A stretch of DNA of 64,000 nucleotides from Sipunculus nudus (taxonomy: Eukaryota; Annelida; Sipuncula; Golfingiida; Sipunculidae). The notes below the pieces were generated by a model. It was not told the origin of the DNA and did no database searches. It saw only the letters and a list, made by a program, of their open reading frames with translations. Both the position numbers and the translations under genes were made by a program. How positions within the stretch are numbered: position 1 is the stretch's first letter; the number at the start of each line of letters is the position of its first letter. The stretch is from NCBI GenBank assembly GCA_026874595.1, contig CM049306.1:3860019-3924018 (forward strand). Direction: 5' to 3'. Positions 1 through 10,093 of the stretch are shown here, in pieces.

Positions 1-532
1 TTACGATATAGGTATTAGGTAAAGCGCTGTGTAAAGAGCGTAATCCTGGACCCGAAAGAAATGCTAGACCCGGCCATGTGTAGGTAAGGAGGGGGCACCA
101 TTGTGGGAGGGGTCTATCTTTCCTAGGATATATATAGGAAAGTGTCAATTATCATGGTATGAACAGATTAATTTAGACATATTGAAGCCTATAGCAGAAT
201 GGAACTTAGTAGCTTACAATTTTAGGATATATTCTGTATTAAAACACATCAGTATACCGAGGGTAACAGGCAGAGGATACAATAATGTCGGTGATATATC
301 ACTGAACTTTATCTGACTATTGAATTAATCTCAGTCAATGCATCCTATCTTAATTGTATCACCTGGCAGGTGTCCTGCCTACATTTAGTCTAACGTGTTA
401 TGTAAACAGACTGATGTTAATGCAGAGTCTAACTAGGTAGGTTTTTACATTGTGATGAAAAGAATTATTTGATTGGTTAAGTGTATTGTTTAGTTTTCAC
501 TATAGAATACTATGGCTGTGCATTTTTTGGGG

Positions 533-537
533 AAAAA
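533..537 (-). terminator. Pol III terminator of tRNA-Tyr
   Basis: A run of five T on the minus strand lies three bases past the tRNA-Tyr 3' end, as expected for RNA polymerase III termination. It is retained in copy 2 at 8620-8624. Confidence 0.75.
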
Positions 538-540
538 TGT

Positions 541-630
541 TCCCGCGAACCGGAATCGAACCGGTGACCTAAGGATATCTGTGTACGTCTCACTACAGTC
601 CTCCGCTCTACCAGCTGAGCTATCACGGGA
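541..630 (-). tRNA. tRNA-Tyr(GTA) with a 16-nt intron
   Basis: Read on the minus strand this folds as a complete tRNA. The acceptor stem starts TCCCGTG, the D arm is AGCTCAGCTGGTAGAGC, the anticodon loop is CTGTAGA and the T arm contains GGTTCGATTCC. The anticodon is GTA. Ninety bases is a normal ~74-base tRNA plus a 16-base intron placed directly 3' of anticodon position 37, the canonical site. Nuclear tRNA-Tyr genes in animals normally carry such an intron, which supports the identity. The copy at 8628 is identical. Confidence 0.97.
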
Positions 631-780
631 TGTGGGACAGGAAAGGAAACAACAATGAATCCTCCTAAAGTGGGTGTTCATATGCCTCGTCACGCATGTA
701 TTGATTGCACAGTCCTACTCTCGCGTACTTTGGACAACATTGATATGACTCTTCGCTACGAGAAGGCAATGTGTACAGCA

Positions 781-862
781 GACGAGGTGGCCGAGTGGTT
801 AAGGCGTTGGACTGCTAATCCAATGGGCTCTGCCCGCGTGGGTTCGAATCCCATCCTCGTCG
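781..862 (+). tRNA. tRNA-Ser(GCT)
   Basis: The 82-base class II tRNA has a 7-bp acceptor stem (GACGAGG with CCTCGTC, discriminator G), an A box TGGCCGAGTGG, anticodon GCT in the loop CTGCTAA, a long variable arm GGGCTCTGCCC and a B box GGTTCGAATCC. All arms pair, and it looks functional. Its 3' end is only five bases before tRNA-Ala with no T-run between them. It may therefore be co-transcribed with that gene. Confidence 0.97.
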
Positions 863-867
863 CTCGT

Positions 868-939
868 GGGGATGTAGCTCAGTGGTAGAGCGCACGCTTT
901 GCATGTGTGAGGCCCCGGGTTCAATCCCCGGCATCTCCA
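868..939 (+). tRNA. tRNA-Ala(TGC)
   Basis: This 72-base tRNA has an acceptor stem GGGGATG/CATCTCC that includes the G3:U70 wobble pair, the main identity element for alanyl-tRNA synthetase. The discriminator is A73. The anticodon is TGC in the loop TTTGCAT, the T arm is CCGGGTTCAATCCCCGG, and all stems pair. Five bases separate it from the upstream tRNA-Ser on the same strand. Confidence 0.97.
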
Positions 940-940
940 C

Positions 941-945
941 TTTTT
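941..945 (+). terminator. Pol III terminator of the Ser-Ala pair
   Basis: TTTTT starts two bases after the tRNA-Ala discriminator. It is the first T-run of four or more downstream of either tRNA, so it would end both a Ser-initiated and an Ala-initiated transcript. Copy 2 has the same run at 9028-9032. Confidence 0.75.
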
Positions 946-1755
946 GATCTTTGGGGGTGATTCATATGATTTCCTCAGATCCTGACCTTCAATGAAATAG
1001 CAACCGCAAATCATTATAATCAGTAAGAGTACTTGAGATTGGGCCACATTTTTGTAGTATGACAAACTTGGTCGGATTCAAGAAAAAATCGTTGGTACTA
1101 ACTTAGGCACGAACTACAAATACGAGCGATTATGCGAATATCATTTCAAAATATATGAGAAACATTATATAAAATATAATCTAGCTTTATCATGTTCAGC
1201 AACATAATGTGAACCAAGAACGGGAAGGTTCATGTTAGAATGAAAGTGGGCCATATAATACAAGTCTCCGAACGTAAAGAATCAAGGATAATCAAAATTT
1301 TAAGTAAAAAATGTACATCACATTACTTTATACCTATCCTTTATCACGTCTGGTCTATATCATTATTGGTCTTTATTATGTTTGTTAGAAAGATTCTATT
1401 TATACAAGATAGTACAGCATACAGTGATCATAAAGTGGATAAAGAGTATAAAGGGATTGAGCGCAAGCCTGAAGCTTAGGTTCGCTCGTTCCCATGACAT
1501 ACAGAATTATTGATTATTGACAGTATTGACAAAAGTTGACTTAATGACAGTTGTTTACACACTAATTATAATGGTTAAGGTTATGTAGAGAGAGGATTAG
1601 ATAAAAAAACTGATTGATATAATGGTAGAGTTTCTTGGTGGGATGCAGAGGAGAGAATTTTTATATCGGAAGAAGAGGGGATAATGGATTGTTGTTCTAA
1701 TTATGCAGATTAACCACAAACGGGAAAATGTTTACTAAATTAATGTAATTTATTA
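946..1755. other. Intergenic, no gene seen
   Basis: AT-rich sequence between the tRNA block and the dispersed repeat. The open frames here are short, start at non-ATG codons or run through tRNA sequence, and resemble nothing I know. Copy 2 (9033-9843) has scattered substitutions and an A-run length change, which looks like neutral drift. Confidence 0.6.
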
Positions 1756-4500
1756 TATCCCCAGATAAAGTCGGGATACTAGGGTTTAAGCACGGTCCCA
1801 CCGCTGCCGCCAAATAGATTTCGTTTGGACGCGATAACTCAAAATATATTTTACGGATCTTTACCAAACTAGACATGTGCATAAATATGGGCGAGAAGAC
1901 GATGCCTATTTAGAATGGGGTCATGACCTTTACTAGGAATGTGACCTTGATCTTGAATAGGTCCATTTTTGGGGAAAATCACACTAATTGTTAATTATCT
2001 CAAGAAATCTTGCATTGATTGATCTAAGATATCAACTGGACCAGAGATCTTGGATAGTGTTGTCATGGAGTGGAATCTGGTGGCGCCACCTGTTATCCTT
2101 TAATTGTTTTCGTGCCATTTAATACCCCATCATTTGCCACTTAACAGTACTGTGAGCATTATATGTAAAAAACTGATGGACATATTTCTTTCATTTCAGG
2201 CATATACATAGACATGAGTTATGCAATGATGTATATTTAAATTTGGGTCTTGACCTTTCCTATGAGAATGGCCTTGACCTTGAATATAGCCATATACGGT
2301 GAAAATCACACAAAATCATAAATATCTCAATAAGGGATGCACGGATTGGTCCAAAAATCAAATTGATCAAAGATCTTGGATAGCTTTGTCTTCGTTGGAA
2401 AACAGGTGTCGCCACCTTCTGTCCTTTTCTTGTTTTTAGCTCAGCTGACTGTAAGTCAACTGAAGTAAAGGGATGGCGTTTTGTCCGTCGTCCGTCCGGA
2501 GGTCCGGTCATCCGGCCGTCCGTTAGTGGGGCACAAATCGTTTCTGCTGGTCCCAGAAAATTCTTACTTAACATCCAAGGAGGTCAATAAAAAATCTACT
2601 TGGAAACCTGAAATTAGGTCACTGTGACCTATATACTCCGAGCTATTGGGCTTGAAATTACCTCCCAGAATAATCAAAAATATAATACGAAACCTCCAAT
2701 ATCTTGATAATTAATGCATGGATTGTCATGAATCTTGCCTTGAATATTGACCATGACTAATTTTGTCAGTTCCAGAAAAGTGGTGGCGCCACCTGTATTA
2801 TTTGTTATTTTAACGAATATTATTTTACTTTTTTAAACTATAAAATGACAACAATCATGTCAGTTTCTCAGCTGTGTTATTTTGTCACAAGTGGATGCCA
2901 TATAGCTATTGCCCCGACTGTCTGTCTGTTTGACTGTCTGTCTGTCCATCCGTCCATCAACACAAACTTGTTTTCAGATGATAACTCCAGGTTGTATTGA
3001 CACATGGATTTCAAACTTGATTTACGTATGGCCTACCACTAAAGCAAGAACCGATATGATTTTGGAGTCACGAGGTCAAAGGTCAAGGTCACAGGACTCA
3101 CTTATTTAAAAAGATTATGGCTGCATTATAAGCCAAGCTTTTCTTCCCAAACTTTCCATTTTGTGCATTTAGCTGACATGCCAGTATGGGGAGTGCATAA
3201 ATGAATTTTGGGTCACATGGTCAAAGGTCAAGGTCACAGGGGCCATATGTTCACAAATTAGTTTCCAGATGATAACTCCAGTTTAGTTTGACATATTGGT
3301 TTTAATCTTAACTTATATATGACTCACCACTAAAGTAAGAACCGTGTCGATTTTGGGGTCCAACGGTCAAAAGTCAAGATTACAGGACTCATTTCTTTAA
3401 AAATAAAACATATGCATTTGAAGCCAAGCTTTTCATCCCAAACTTTCCATCTTCAAGATATTGCTAACCTGCTAATAGGGAAAGATTCTGTTCAATTTTC
3501 GGATCATGAGGTCAGAGGTCAAGGTCACAGTACCCTCTTATTTAGAAAGATTGTCGATGCATTTTAAGCCAAATGTTTCATCCCAAACCTTTCATCTTGC
3601 ACATATAGCTGAGCTGTCAATAGGGGAAGAAGCGGATTGATTTGGGGGTCACATGGTCAAAGGTCATGGTCACAGGGGCCCATCTGTCCACATATTTATT
3701 TCTGGATGATAACTTCAGTTTGGATTGACATATTTGTTTCAATTTTGACTTATATATATGACCCACCAATAATGTAAGAACGCTTTTGATTTTTGGGTCA
3801 TAAGGCCAAAGGTCAAGGTCACAGGACCCACTTCTTTAAAAAGATTGTTAATGTATTTTTAGCCAAACTTTCTGTCCCAAACCGTCTATCTTCCAGATGT
3901 TGCTCACCTGCCAACAGTGGAAGTAACTTATGGATTTTAGGGTCTTAAGGTTAAAGGTCAAGGTCATGGGGCCATCAATCCACATATTAGTTTCCAGCTG
4001 ACATGACTTATATATGGCCCACCACTAAATGAAGAACTTTTGATTCTGGGGTCATGAGATCAAAGGTCAAGGTCACAGGACCCACTCCTTTAGAAAGATT
4101 GTGGATGCATTTTAAGCCAAACTTTTCATCTCAATCCTTCCATCATCAACATGTGGTGCACCTGCCAATAGGGTAAGTTTCCTTTTGATTTTGGGGTCAC
4201 AAGGTCAAGAGTTAAGGTCACAGGGCCCACCCATTCACAAATTAGTTTATGGGGGATAACTCCAGTTTGGATAGACAGGTTGGCTTCAAACTGATCACAA
4301 GACCAATATTTTGAAATACCTCATAAACATATATCCTTATAGACAAATGCAGCTGAGCGTCGAGACCCATGGGTCCCTAGTTGCGCCTATTAATACCCCA
4401 TCATTGCCACTTGACAGTACTGTGAAAATTGTAAGTCTAAAACTAATGGACAGATTGGGTTAAAATTATGCATGTACATTTTTTAGCCACTTTGTTGCTT
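1756..4500. repeat. Nested dispersed repeat, GGTCA-rich
   Basis: It begins with a TATCCCCAGA...GTCGGGATACTA module that recurs at 29465 and, truncated, at 9844-10093. A second hairpin-headed repeat starts at about 2438 (AGCTCAGCTGACTGTAAGTC). From about 2890 to 4385 there are roughly 150-350-bp units with the core TCAAAGGTCAAGGTCACAGG, followed by a tail containing the palindrome GACCCATGGGTC. Outer-repeat sequence resumes at about 4386 (TAATACCCCATCATTGCCAC, also near 2116 and 29826). I read this as repeat inserted into repeat. There is no coding signal. Confidence 0.75.
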
Positions 4501-4509
4501 AGATTTGAT

Positions 4510-5092
4510 TCCATATTCATCAGTGTTTATTCACATAGCCAGACAATCGAGCTCTTCCGTTCCTTTCAACGGAGAGCTGAGGGTGTTGTCTCATGGTTTT
4601 GTCGACTCGACAGCTTATGTGCCAAATAAGGAGATTGAACCTCAACCTAATGAGGCTGAACTTTGAAGAACAAAGTTCTTTTACTGGCTCACAGACATTG
4701 AGGTAAAAGAAGCCATACGACATAGATTTGATCAGTGTGAGTCTTTTGATCGGTTATTTGTCGCTGCTAGATCCGTTGAGTCTGAGGTTTTGTGTCATCT
4801 GCCCCTTCCATCTCAACAGAAAAAATTCCTTAAGCGACCGGTTCATTTGCAGCAAAGTACTGCTGTATCTGATGATGCTTTGTGGGAGATTAACGAGGAA
4901 TTCAGTCGATTACTAAGCTATTGTCCGCATTAGAGAGTAGGAACCAACACAGTCGTAGATCGAATGAAAAGCCCAGAAAGAATCAGAGTGATTCAGAATC
5001 CCCTGGTGCTAGTCAGAATTTTAAGTATTGTGAAAGATGTGGCCGTAAAAATCACTTCCGTAGTAAATGTAATGCTAAGAAAGCTGTGTAAG
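4510..5092 (+). pseudogene. Ty3/gypsy-type gag remnant with zinc knuckle
   Basis: The reading is broken by several frameshifts and stops. Its 3' end, about 5029-5080, encodes a clear CCHC zinc knuckle, CERCGRKNHFRSKC (C-x2-C-x4-H-x4-C), flanked by basic residues. This is the nucleocapsid signature of retrotransposon Gag, which binds element RNA in the particle. Upstream fragments in shifting frames are compatible with a capsid region. It lies just before a protease fragment in the usual gag-pol order. The inactive state is seen directly; the family call rests on the knuckle and the adjacent pol. Confidence 0.8.
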
Positions 5093-5149
5093 AAAATTCT
5101 TAAACATAATAAAAGCTGCACTGGCTAAAGAGGTAGTACAGGCTTGAAT

Positions 5150-5639
5150 GTAGATAATGCCCTAAACGAGTTTAAGACCACTAAACAGATACCCTTTGGT
5201 GGTAGTCCAAATCAAATTGAAATCATAGTAAATGAGGTCAGGACAAAAGGCTTGATTGACACTGGTGTTTAGATTTCAACATTAGCCAAATGGTTTTGTA
5301 AAAAAAAATTCCTTCCTGAAATACCTGATACATCCTCTTCAATAACAATTACACATACACGTTCCTCAGGGATATTTGCTTGGTTATGAGGGTGTTGTTG
5401 ATCTTGAAATTCAACTCCTTGGTTCTGGTAATAACGTTTTTCCACCTCCTGTGCTTGAAGTGCAAGACACCAGTTACAATAAACAAACGCCGTTACTGAT
5501 TGGTACCAATGTCATCAGCCCGTGCTTTGTCTCTTGTAAAGATGCACATGGGAAGGATTTCTATGGAACATTGAGTGTAGATGAGTCGTGGCGTCTTGCC
5601 CACCAGCGTATGCCTCCAAATGAAACTCAAATCCTGTAA
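5150..5639 (+). pseudogene. Retrotransposon aspartic protease remnant
   Basis: A GLIDTGV motif at about 5249-5269 contains the DTG triad of retroelement aspartic proteases. It is followed at once by an in-frame TAG (5270-5272). After a frameshift near 5370 the reading continues with LGYEGVVDLEIQL and ends in LLIGTNVI, which resembles the C-terminal hydrophobic segment of the fold. The protease would cleave the Gag-Pol polyprotein, but this copy is dead. It sits between the zinc knuckle and the reverse transcriptase. Confidence 0.75.
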
Positions 5640-5889
5640 ATAGTTTCGGAAGGGTGTATTATGCAAATGAGGTTGAACTTCCTGCAAACAGCAGCCATAG
5701 TGTGCAGGGCATACAAAACCTAAGTCAAATACTCTTGTGGTAACCGAGGTAAATGAAAACTCTTCCACATCTGCAGGCATTGTGGTGACACCAACTCTGA
5801 AACGGGCCTTCTCACAAAAGTCTATGTACAAGTCCATAATTGTCAAACCATTCTGAAACACTCCCAGCCAGGTCGAACCATTTTTGACT

Positions 5890-6555
5890 TCCTGTACAGT
5901 CCATGTCTACAACTTTTCCTGTAGAACCTGAATATTTTCCTAATCTGTTCTCATTTTGGGCTGATCTAAGCTCTGAGGAAAAATCGCAAATCGAACAATT
6001 ATTTCCTTAATGGAATCCTTTGTTTTCGACTGGTGACACAGACATCGGTAGAACGAATAGAATTGAGCATAAGATTAATCTTAGTAATCCTGCTTCATTC
6101 AAATAGCGTCACAGGAGGATTTCTCCACATCTGTATGATGAAGTCCGTAATCACATTCTGGACATGTTACATGCCAATGTTATTTGTAAAAGTGAGTTCC
6201 CTTTTGCCTCAAATGTTGAATTAGTTAGAAAGACGGGAAGTTGCGCTTTTGTGTGGACTATAAAAACTTAATAATCGCACTATCAAAGATTCGGACCAAC
6301 TTCCTCGCATAGACGAGACAAGATTCATTTGCCTTGATTAGATATTTCAGTTCCTTAGATCTAAAGGTAGGTTACTGGCAAATTGAAATTGCCGTATCAG
6401 ACAAACAGAAGACCGCCTTTACCGTAGGACCGTTCAACACCATGGCGTTCGGTCTTTCTAATGCACCAGCGATCTTTCAGGGGATAATGGAGGCGATCTC
6501 CACCTCAGTCAATGTTTTCTAACCTAGACGACACATCTTCTGATACATTTTTTAT
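5890..6555 (+). pseudogene. Ty3/gypsy reverse transcriptase, N-terminal half
   Basis: The typical Ty3 linker and RT blocks can be read in order across frameshifts. They are DIGRTNRIEHKI, RRISPHLYDEVRNHILDML, LVRKTG, a degraded FCVDYKNLNNRTIKD, then YFSSLDLKVGYWQI, KTAFTVGPF and MAFGLSNAPAIFQ. The catalytic Y-x-D-D block appears as LDD at about 6530 after a one-base frameshift, and recognisable coding stops near 6555. The continuation is at 10094, so the gene is split by a 3.5-kb insert. The family call is secure and the copy is inactive. Confidence 0.9.
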
Positions 6556-6684
6556 GCTGCCAATAAACCCCTTATCATAATAAACCAGTTCTTGTTTTCA
6601 TTCTGTCCTCTAGTTGCAAACTCTATTTTCTATATGAAGTTTTCTTCAGCATTTGTGTATATCATTAAGGGTAAAAAACAGTCC

Positions 6685-7662
6685 TTAAAACATGATGAGC
6701 CACATCTGCTGTGTGTTGAAAGGTAAATGCCTGTTATCTATAGGTGACAAAACTGTAAGGGGTGTTACTGTATTATTCGTTTGCTTCTGTCTTTTGTTAG
6801 TAAAAAATGTATCTAAGATACAAGCTTCTGGGCAACAAATCTGTATTCGCTTAAAAATGTCATCAGCAGAAGGTAAATTCACTCCCTCAGGTACAGGGTT
6901 GTACCTGTCTTCTGTGGCTGAGCTGGCATTCTTAGATTTTCTCCAACAGGGTCACATGCTCAGACTCTTCCTTTTTACCACCTTTTCTAGTCCACATCCT
7001 CGGGCCCGAGGTGACACTTGTGGTAGAATTATCATCCATACATCCAACAATGTCAAACAATGTAGCTACAGCGTGTCGGCAACCCCCATCTAGACCCCCC
7101 TTACAAGAACAGTACCCTGCATGAATGCGACTGGCATCAGAGACATTGCTTAGGATCACCCATACATTATAGTGGTTTAAATTAGTGACAGGGTCCTTCT
7201 CCCATGTCCTTGGCTTCACTTTACTCTTTACTGCAAAGTAAATATCCCTGTGATACTGATGTACCTCGATGTGTTTCACATACCCATCCTTTGCCATGGT
7301 GTACCCTTCCATGTTATAGTATTCCCTGCGGTTTCTCATATTGTACTCATCAAACAATATAAAATAATTGTAAATGTCAAACACTGACAGGATTGGTAAG
7401 ACATCCAGGTTTTGTGTGCCTCCTTCTGTGAGGTTTCCTGGATTTTCAAGCTGGATTCTGTCAGTTGTAATTAACTTATCACGAAGTACTTCCTCCCTGT
7501 CCACAATTAAGCCATCTGGGTCCACCTCTAATCCCCTTTTTATGGCTAGCATTACACAAGTCAATTAGCTCAGCTTTCTTTGCTTGTGCTGCTACAACCC
7601 CTCTTTCTTTCATATACGACTGTAACTCTTTAACAGATTTTTTGCTGAAATTTGTATCAATA
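6685..7662 (-). pseudogene. SAP/SWIM zinc-finger protein fragment, frameshifted
   Basis: The longest open part (6932-7564) contains a SWIM zinc finger, C-S-C-x7-C-R-H (CSCKGGLDGGCRH, codons at about 7073-7111), followed by AVATLF. Before it, in another frame, about 7565-7660 reads SVKELQSYMKERGV...KAELIDLC, like a SAP-type helix pair. After it, a frameshift near 6950 leads to RYNPVPEGVNLPSADDIF and on to 6685. SAP-SWIM order is known to me from animal proteins that end in a YqaJ-type exonuclease domain. No exonuclease part is visible here. At least two frameshifts make this a truncated pseudogene. The function is inferred from family resemblance only. Confidence 0.65.
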
Positions 7663-7689
7663 TTTGAAGATTAATCAATGATAGGACTG

Positions 7690-8087
7690 TAACCCCGAGT
7701 GGTCAGCTAGTGATACAGCCTGCATCTGACCGATGTCCAGATGCTGTGCTCCTAGCTTGTTTGCCCCTACATCAGCTTGCCCATGGCTTAAGTGCATACG
7801 CCCTTAATTATGTAGATTCCTTGTCGTATCAGTCGTGTGTCGCATATCGGGCATTGTTTATACACAGTCAAGAGTACCACTAATATTTATGGAATCAGTT
7901 TGTGGTACAGCTCATACACAGTGGCCTCTTCAACACAGATTTTGCCAACAGCATTAATATTTGCTATTTATTACTAATGTGACCATTTCAGCCTATCATA
8001 GAGGTCAGGTCTACCAGCAAGGGGTCTCATCTGATTGGACCAAAATACAGTGCTCCCATCAGGATAGGATGTCAAAACAAACAGCGC
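7690..8087. other. Unassigned stretch inside the insert
   Basis: This is about 400 bp between the SWIM fragment and tRNA block copy 2. Minus-strand reading gives short segments broken by stops and no motif I recognise. Because copy 1 starts at window base 1, this part cannot be compared here with the parental locus. Confidence 0.5.
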
Positions 8088-8627
8088 TTACGATATAGGT
8101 ATTAGGTAAAGCGCTGTGTAAAGAGCGTAATCCTGGACCCGAAAGAAATGCTAGACCCGGCCATGTGTAGGTAAGGAGTGGGCACCATTGTGGGAGGGGT
8201 CTATCTTTCCTAGGATATATATAGGAAAGTGTCAATTATCATGGTATGAACAGATTAATTTAGACATATTGAAGCCTATAGCAGAATGGAACTTAGTAGC
8301 TTACAATTTTAGGATATATTCTGTATTAAAACACATCAGTATACCGAGGGTAACAGGCAGAAGATGCAATAATGTCGGTGATATATCACTGAACTTTATC
8401 TGACTATTGAATTCATATCAGTCAATGCATCCTATCTTAATTGTATCACCTGGCAGGTGTCCTGCCTACATTTAGTCTAACGTGTTATGTAAACAGACTG
8501 ATGTTAATGCAGAGTCTAACTAGGTAGGTTTTTACATTGTGATGAAAAGAATTATTTGATTGGTTAAGTGTATTGTTTAGTTTTCACTATAGAATACTAT
8601 GGCTGTGCATTTGTTGGGGAAAAATGT

Positions 8628-8717
8628 TCCCGCGAACCGGAATCGAACCGGTGACCTAAGGATATCTGTGTACGTCTCACTACAGTCCTCCGCTCTACCA
8701 GCTGAGCTATCACGGGA
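8628..8717 (-). tRNA. tRNA-Tyr(GTA) with intron, copy 2
   Basis: Identical over 90 bases to the gene at 541-630, including the 16-base intron and the downstream T-run (8620-8624). Immediate 5' flanking bases differ (8718-8735 versus 631-648), while the gene body shows no change. It is probably still functional. Confidence 0.95.
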
Positions 8718-8867
8718 TGTAGGAGAGAAAATGAAACAACAATGAATCCTCCTAAAGTGGGTGTTCATATGCCTCGTCACGCATGTATTGATTGCACAGT
8801 CCTACTCTCGCGTACTTTGGACAACATTGATATGGCTCTTCGCTACGAGAAGGCAATGTGTACAGCA

Positions 8868-8949
8868 GACGAGGTGGCCGAGTGGTTAAGGCGTTGGACT
8901 GCTAATCCAATGGGCTCTGCCCGCGTGGGTTCGAATCCCATCCTCGTCG
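8868..8949 (+). tRNA. tRNA-Ser(GCT), copy 2
   Basis: Identical to 781-862, with all stems and both internal promoter boxes preserved. The five-base gap to tRNA-Ala is also kept. Confidence 0.95.
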
Positions 8950-8954
8950 CTCGT

Positions 8955-9026
8955 GGGGATGTAGCTCAGTGGTAGAGCGCACGCTTTGCATGTGTGAGGC
9001 CCCGGGTTCAATCCCCGGCATCTCCG
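8955..9026 (+). tRNA. tRNA-Ala(TGC), copy 2, discriminator A to G
   Basis: It matches 868-939 except for the last base. The discriminator is G instead of A, while G3:U70 and all arms are intact. A73 contributes to alanine charging in known systems, so this copy may be charged less well. A T-run follows at 9028-9032. Confidence 0.92.
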
Positions 9027-10093
9027 CTTTTTGATCTTTGGGGGTGATTCATATGATTTCCTCAGATCCTGACCTTCAATGAAATAGCAACCGCAAATCA
9101 TTATAATCAGTAAGAGTACTTGAGATTGGGCCACATTTTTGTAGTATGACAAACTTGGTCGGATTCAAGAAAAAATCGTTGGTACTAACTTAGGCACGAA
9201 CTACAAATACGAGCGATTATGCGAATATCATTTCAAAATATATGAGAAACATTATATAAAATATAATCTAGCTTTATCATGTTCAGCAACATAATGTGAA
9301 CCAAGAACGGGAAGGTTCATGTTAGAATGAAAGTGGGCCATATAATACAAGTCTCCGAACGTAAAGAATCAAGGATAATCAAAATTTTAAGTAAAAAATG
9401 TACATTACATTACTGTATACCTATCCCTTATCACGTCTGGTCTTTATCATTATTGGTCTTTATTATGTTTGTTAGAAAGATTCTATATATACAAGATAGT
9501 ACAGCATACAGTGATCATAAAGTGGATAAAGAGTATAAAGGGATTGAGCGCAAGCCTGAAGCTTAGGTTCGCTCGTTCCCATGACATACAGAATTATTGA
9601 TTATTGACAGTATTGACAAAAGTTCACTTAATGACAGTTGTTTACACACTAATTATAATGGTTAAGGTTATGTAGAGAGAGGATTAGATAAAAAAAACTG
9701 ATTGATATAATGGTAGAGTTTCTTGGTGGGATGCAGAGGAGAGAATTTTTATATCGGAAGAAGAGGGGATAATGGATTGTTGTTCTAATTATGCAGATTA
9801 ACCACAAACGGGAAAATGTTTACTAAATTAATGTAATTAATTATATCCCCAGATAAAGTCGGGATACTAGGGTTTAAGCACGGTCCCACCGCTGCCGCCA
9901 AATAGATTTCGTTTGGACGCGATAACTCAAAATATATTTTACGGATCTTTACCAAACTTGACATGTGCATAAATATGGGCAAGAAGACGATGCCTATTTA
10001 GAATGGGGTCATGACCTTTACTAGGAATGTGACCTTGATCTTGAATAGGTCCATTTTGGGGGAAATCACACGAATTGTTAATTATCTCAAGAA

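Larger units (their letters stand above)
1..1998. repeat. Segmental duplication, copy 1 (tRNA block)
   Basis: This stretch recurs at 8088-10093 in the same orientation, offset 8,087 bp (8,088 after a one-base A-run difference). By eye there are about 25-30 substitutions plus small indels over 2 kb, roughly 1.5% divergence. The match is present from base 1, so the true left end lies outside the window. It ends near 1998, inside a dispersed repeat that continues here but is cut off in copy 2. That makes copy 1 the likely parental arrangement. It contains three tRNA genes and no convincing protein gene. Confidence 0.95.
6556..10093. other. 3.5-kb insertion splitting the gypsy RT
   Basis: On the left the RT reading stops just after the LDD block. 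On the right (10094 on) it resumes with LDRVTEGLSQANLKLNPSKC, the segment that normally follows about 10-20 residues later. Only about 20 bases of RT seem lost, so a single insertion event is the simplest reading. The insert holds a broken SWIM-type gene fragment, about 400 bp of unassigned DNA and copy 2 of the tRNA block. I see no clear target duplication or terminal repeats. Confidence 0.75.
8088..10093. repeat. Segmental duplication, copy 2 (tRNA block)
   Basis: Direct-orientation copy of 1-1998. The match ends inside the TATCCCCAGA-type dispersed repeat and joins gypsy RT sequence at once. That shows this copy was truncated when placed in the retroelement, or that its breakpoint fell in the repeat. 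Confidence 0.95.

Noticed and set aside
655-1065. Open frames overlapping the tRNA genes
   Set aside because: Their most distinctive residues (for example EWLRRWTANPMGSARVGSNP) are translations of tRNA-Ser and tRNA-Ala bodies, a known annotation artefact. The same holds at 8742-9152 and 11170-11502.
6692-7093. 133-residue plus-strand open frame
   Set aside because: It lies antisense to the SWIM-type fragment, whose zinc-binding residues are on the minus strand. It has no motif of its own.
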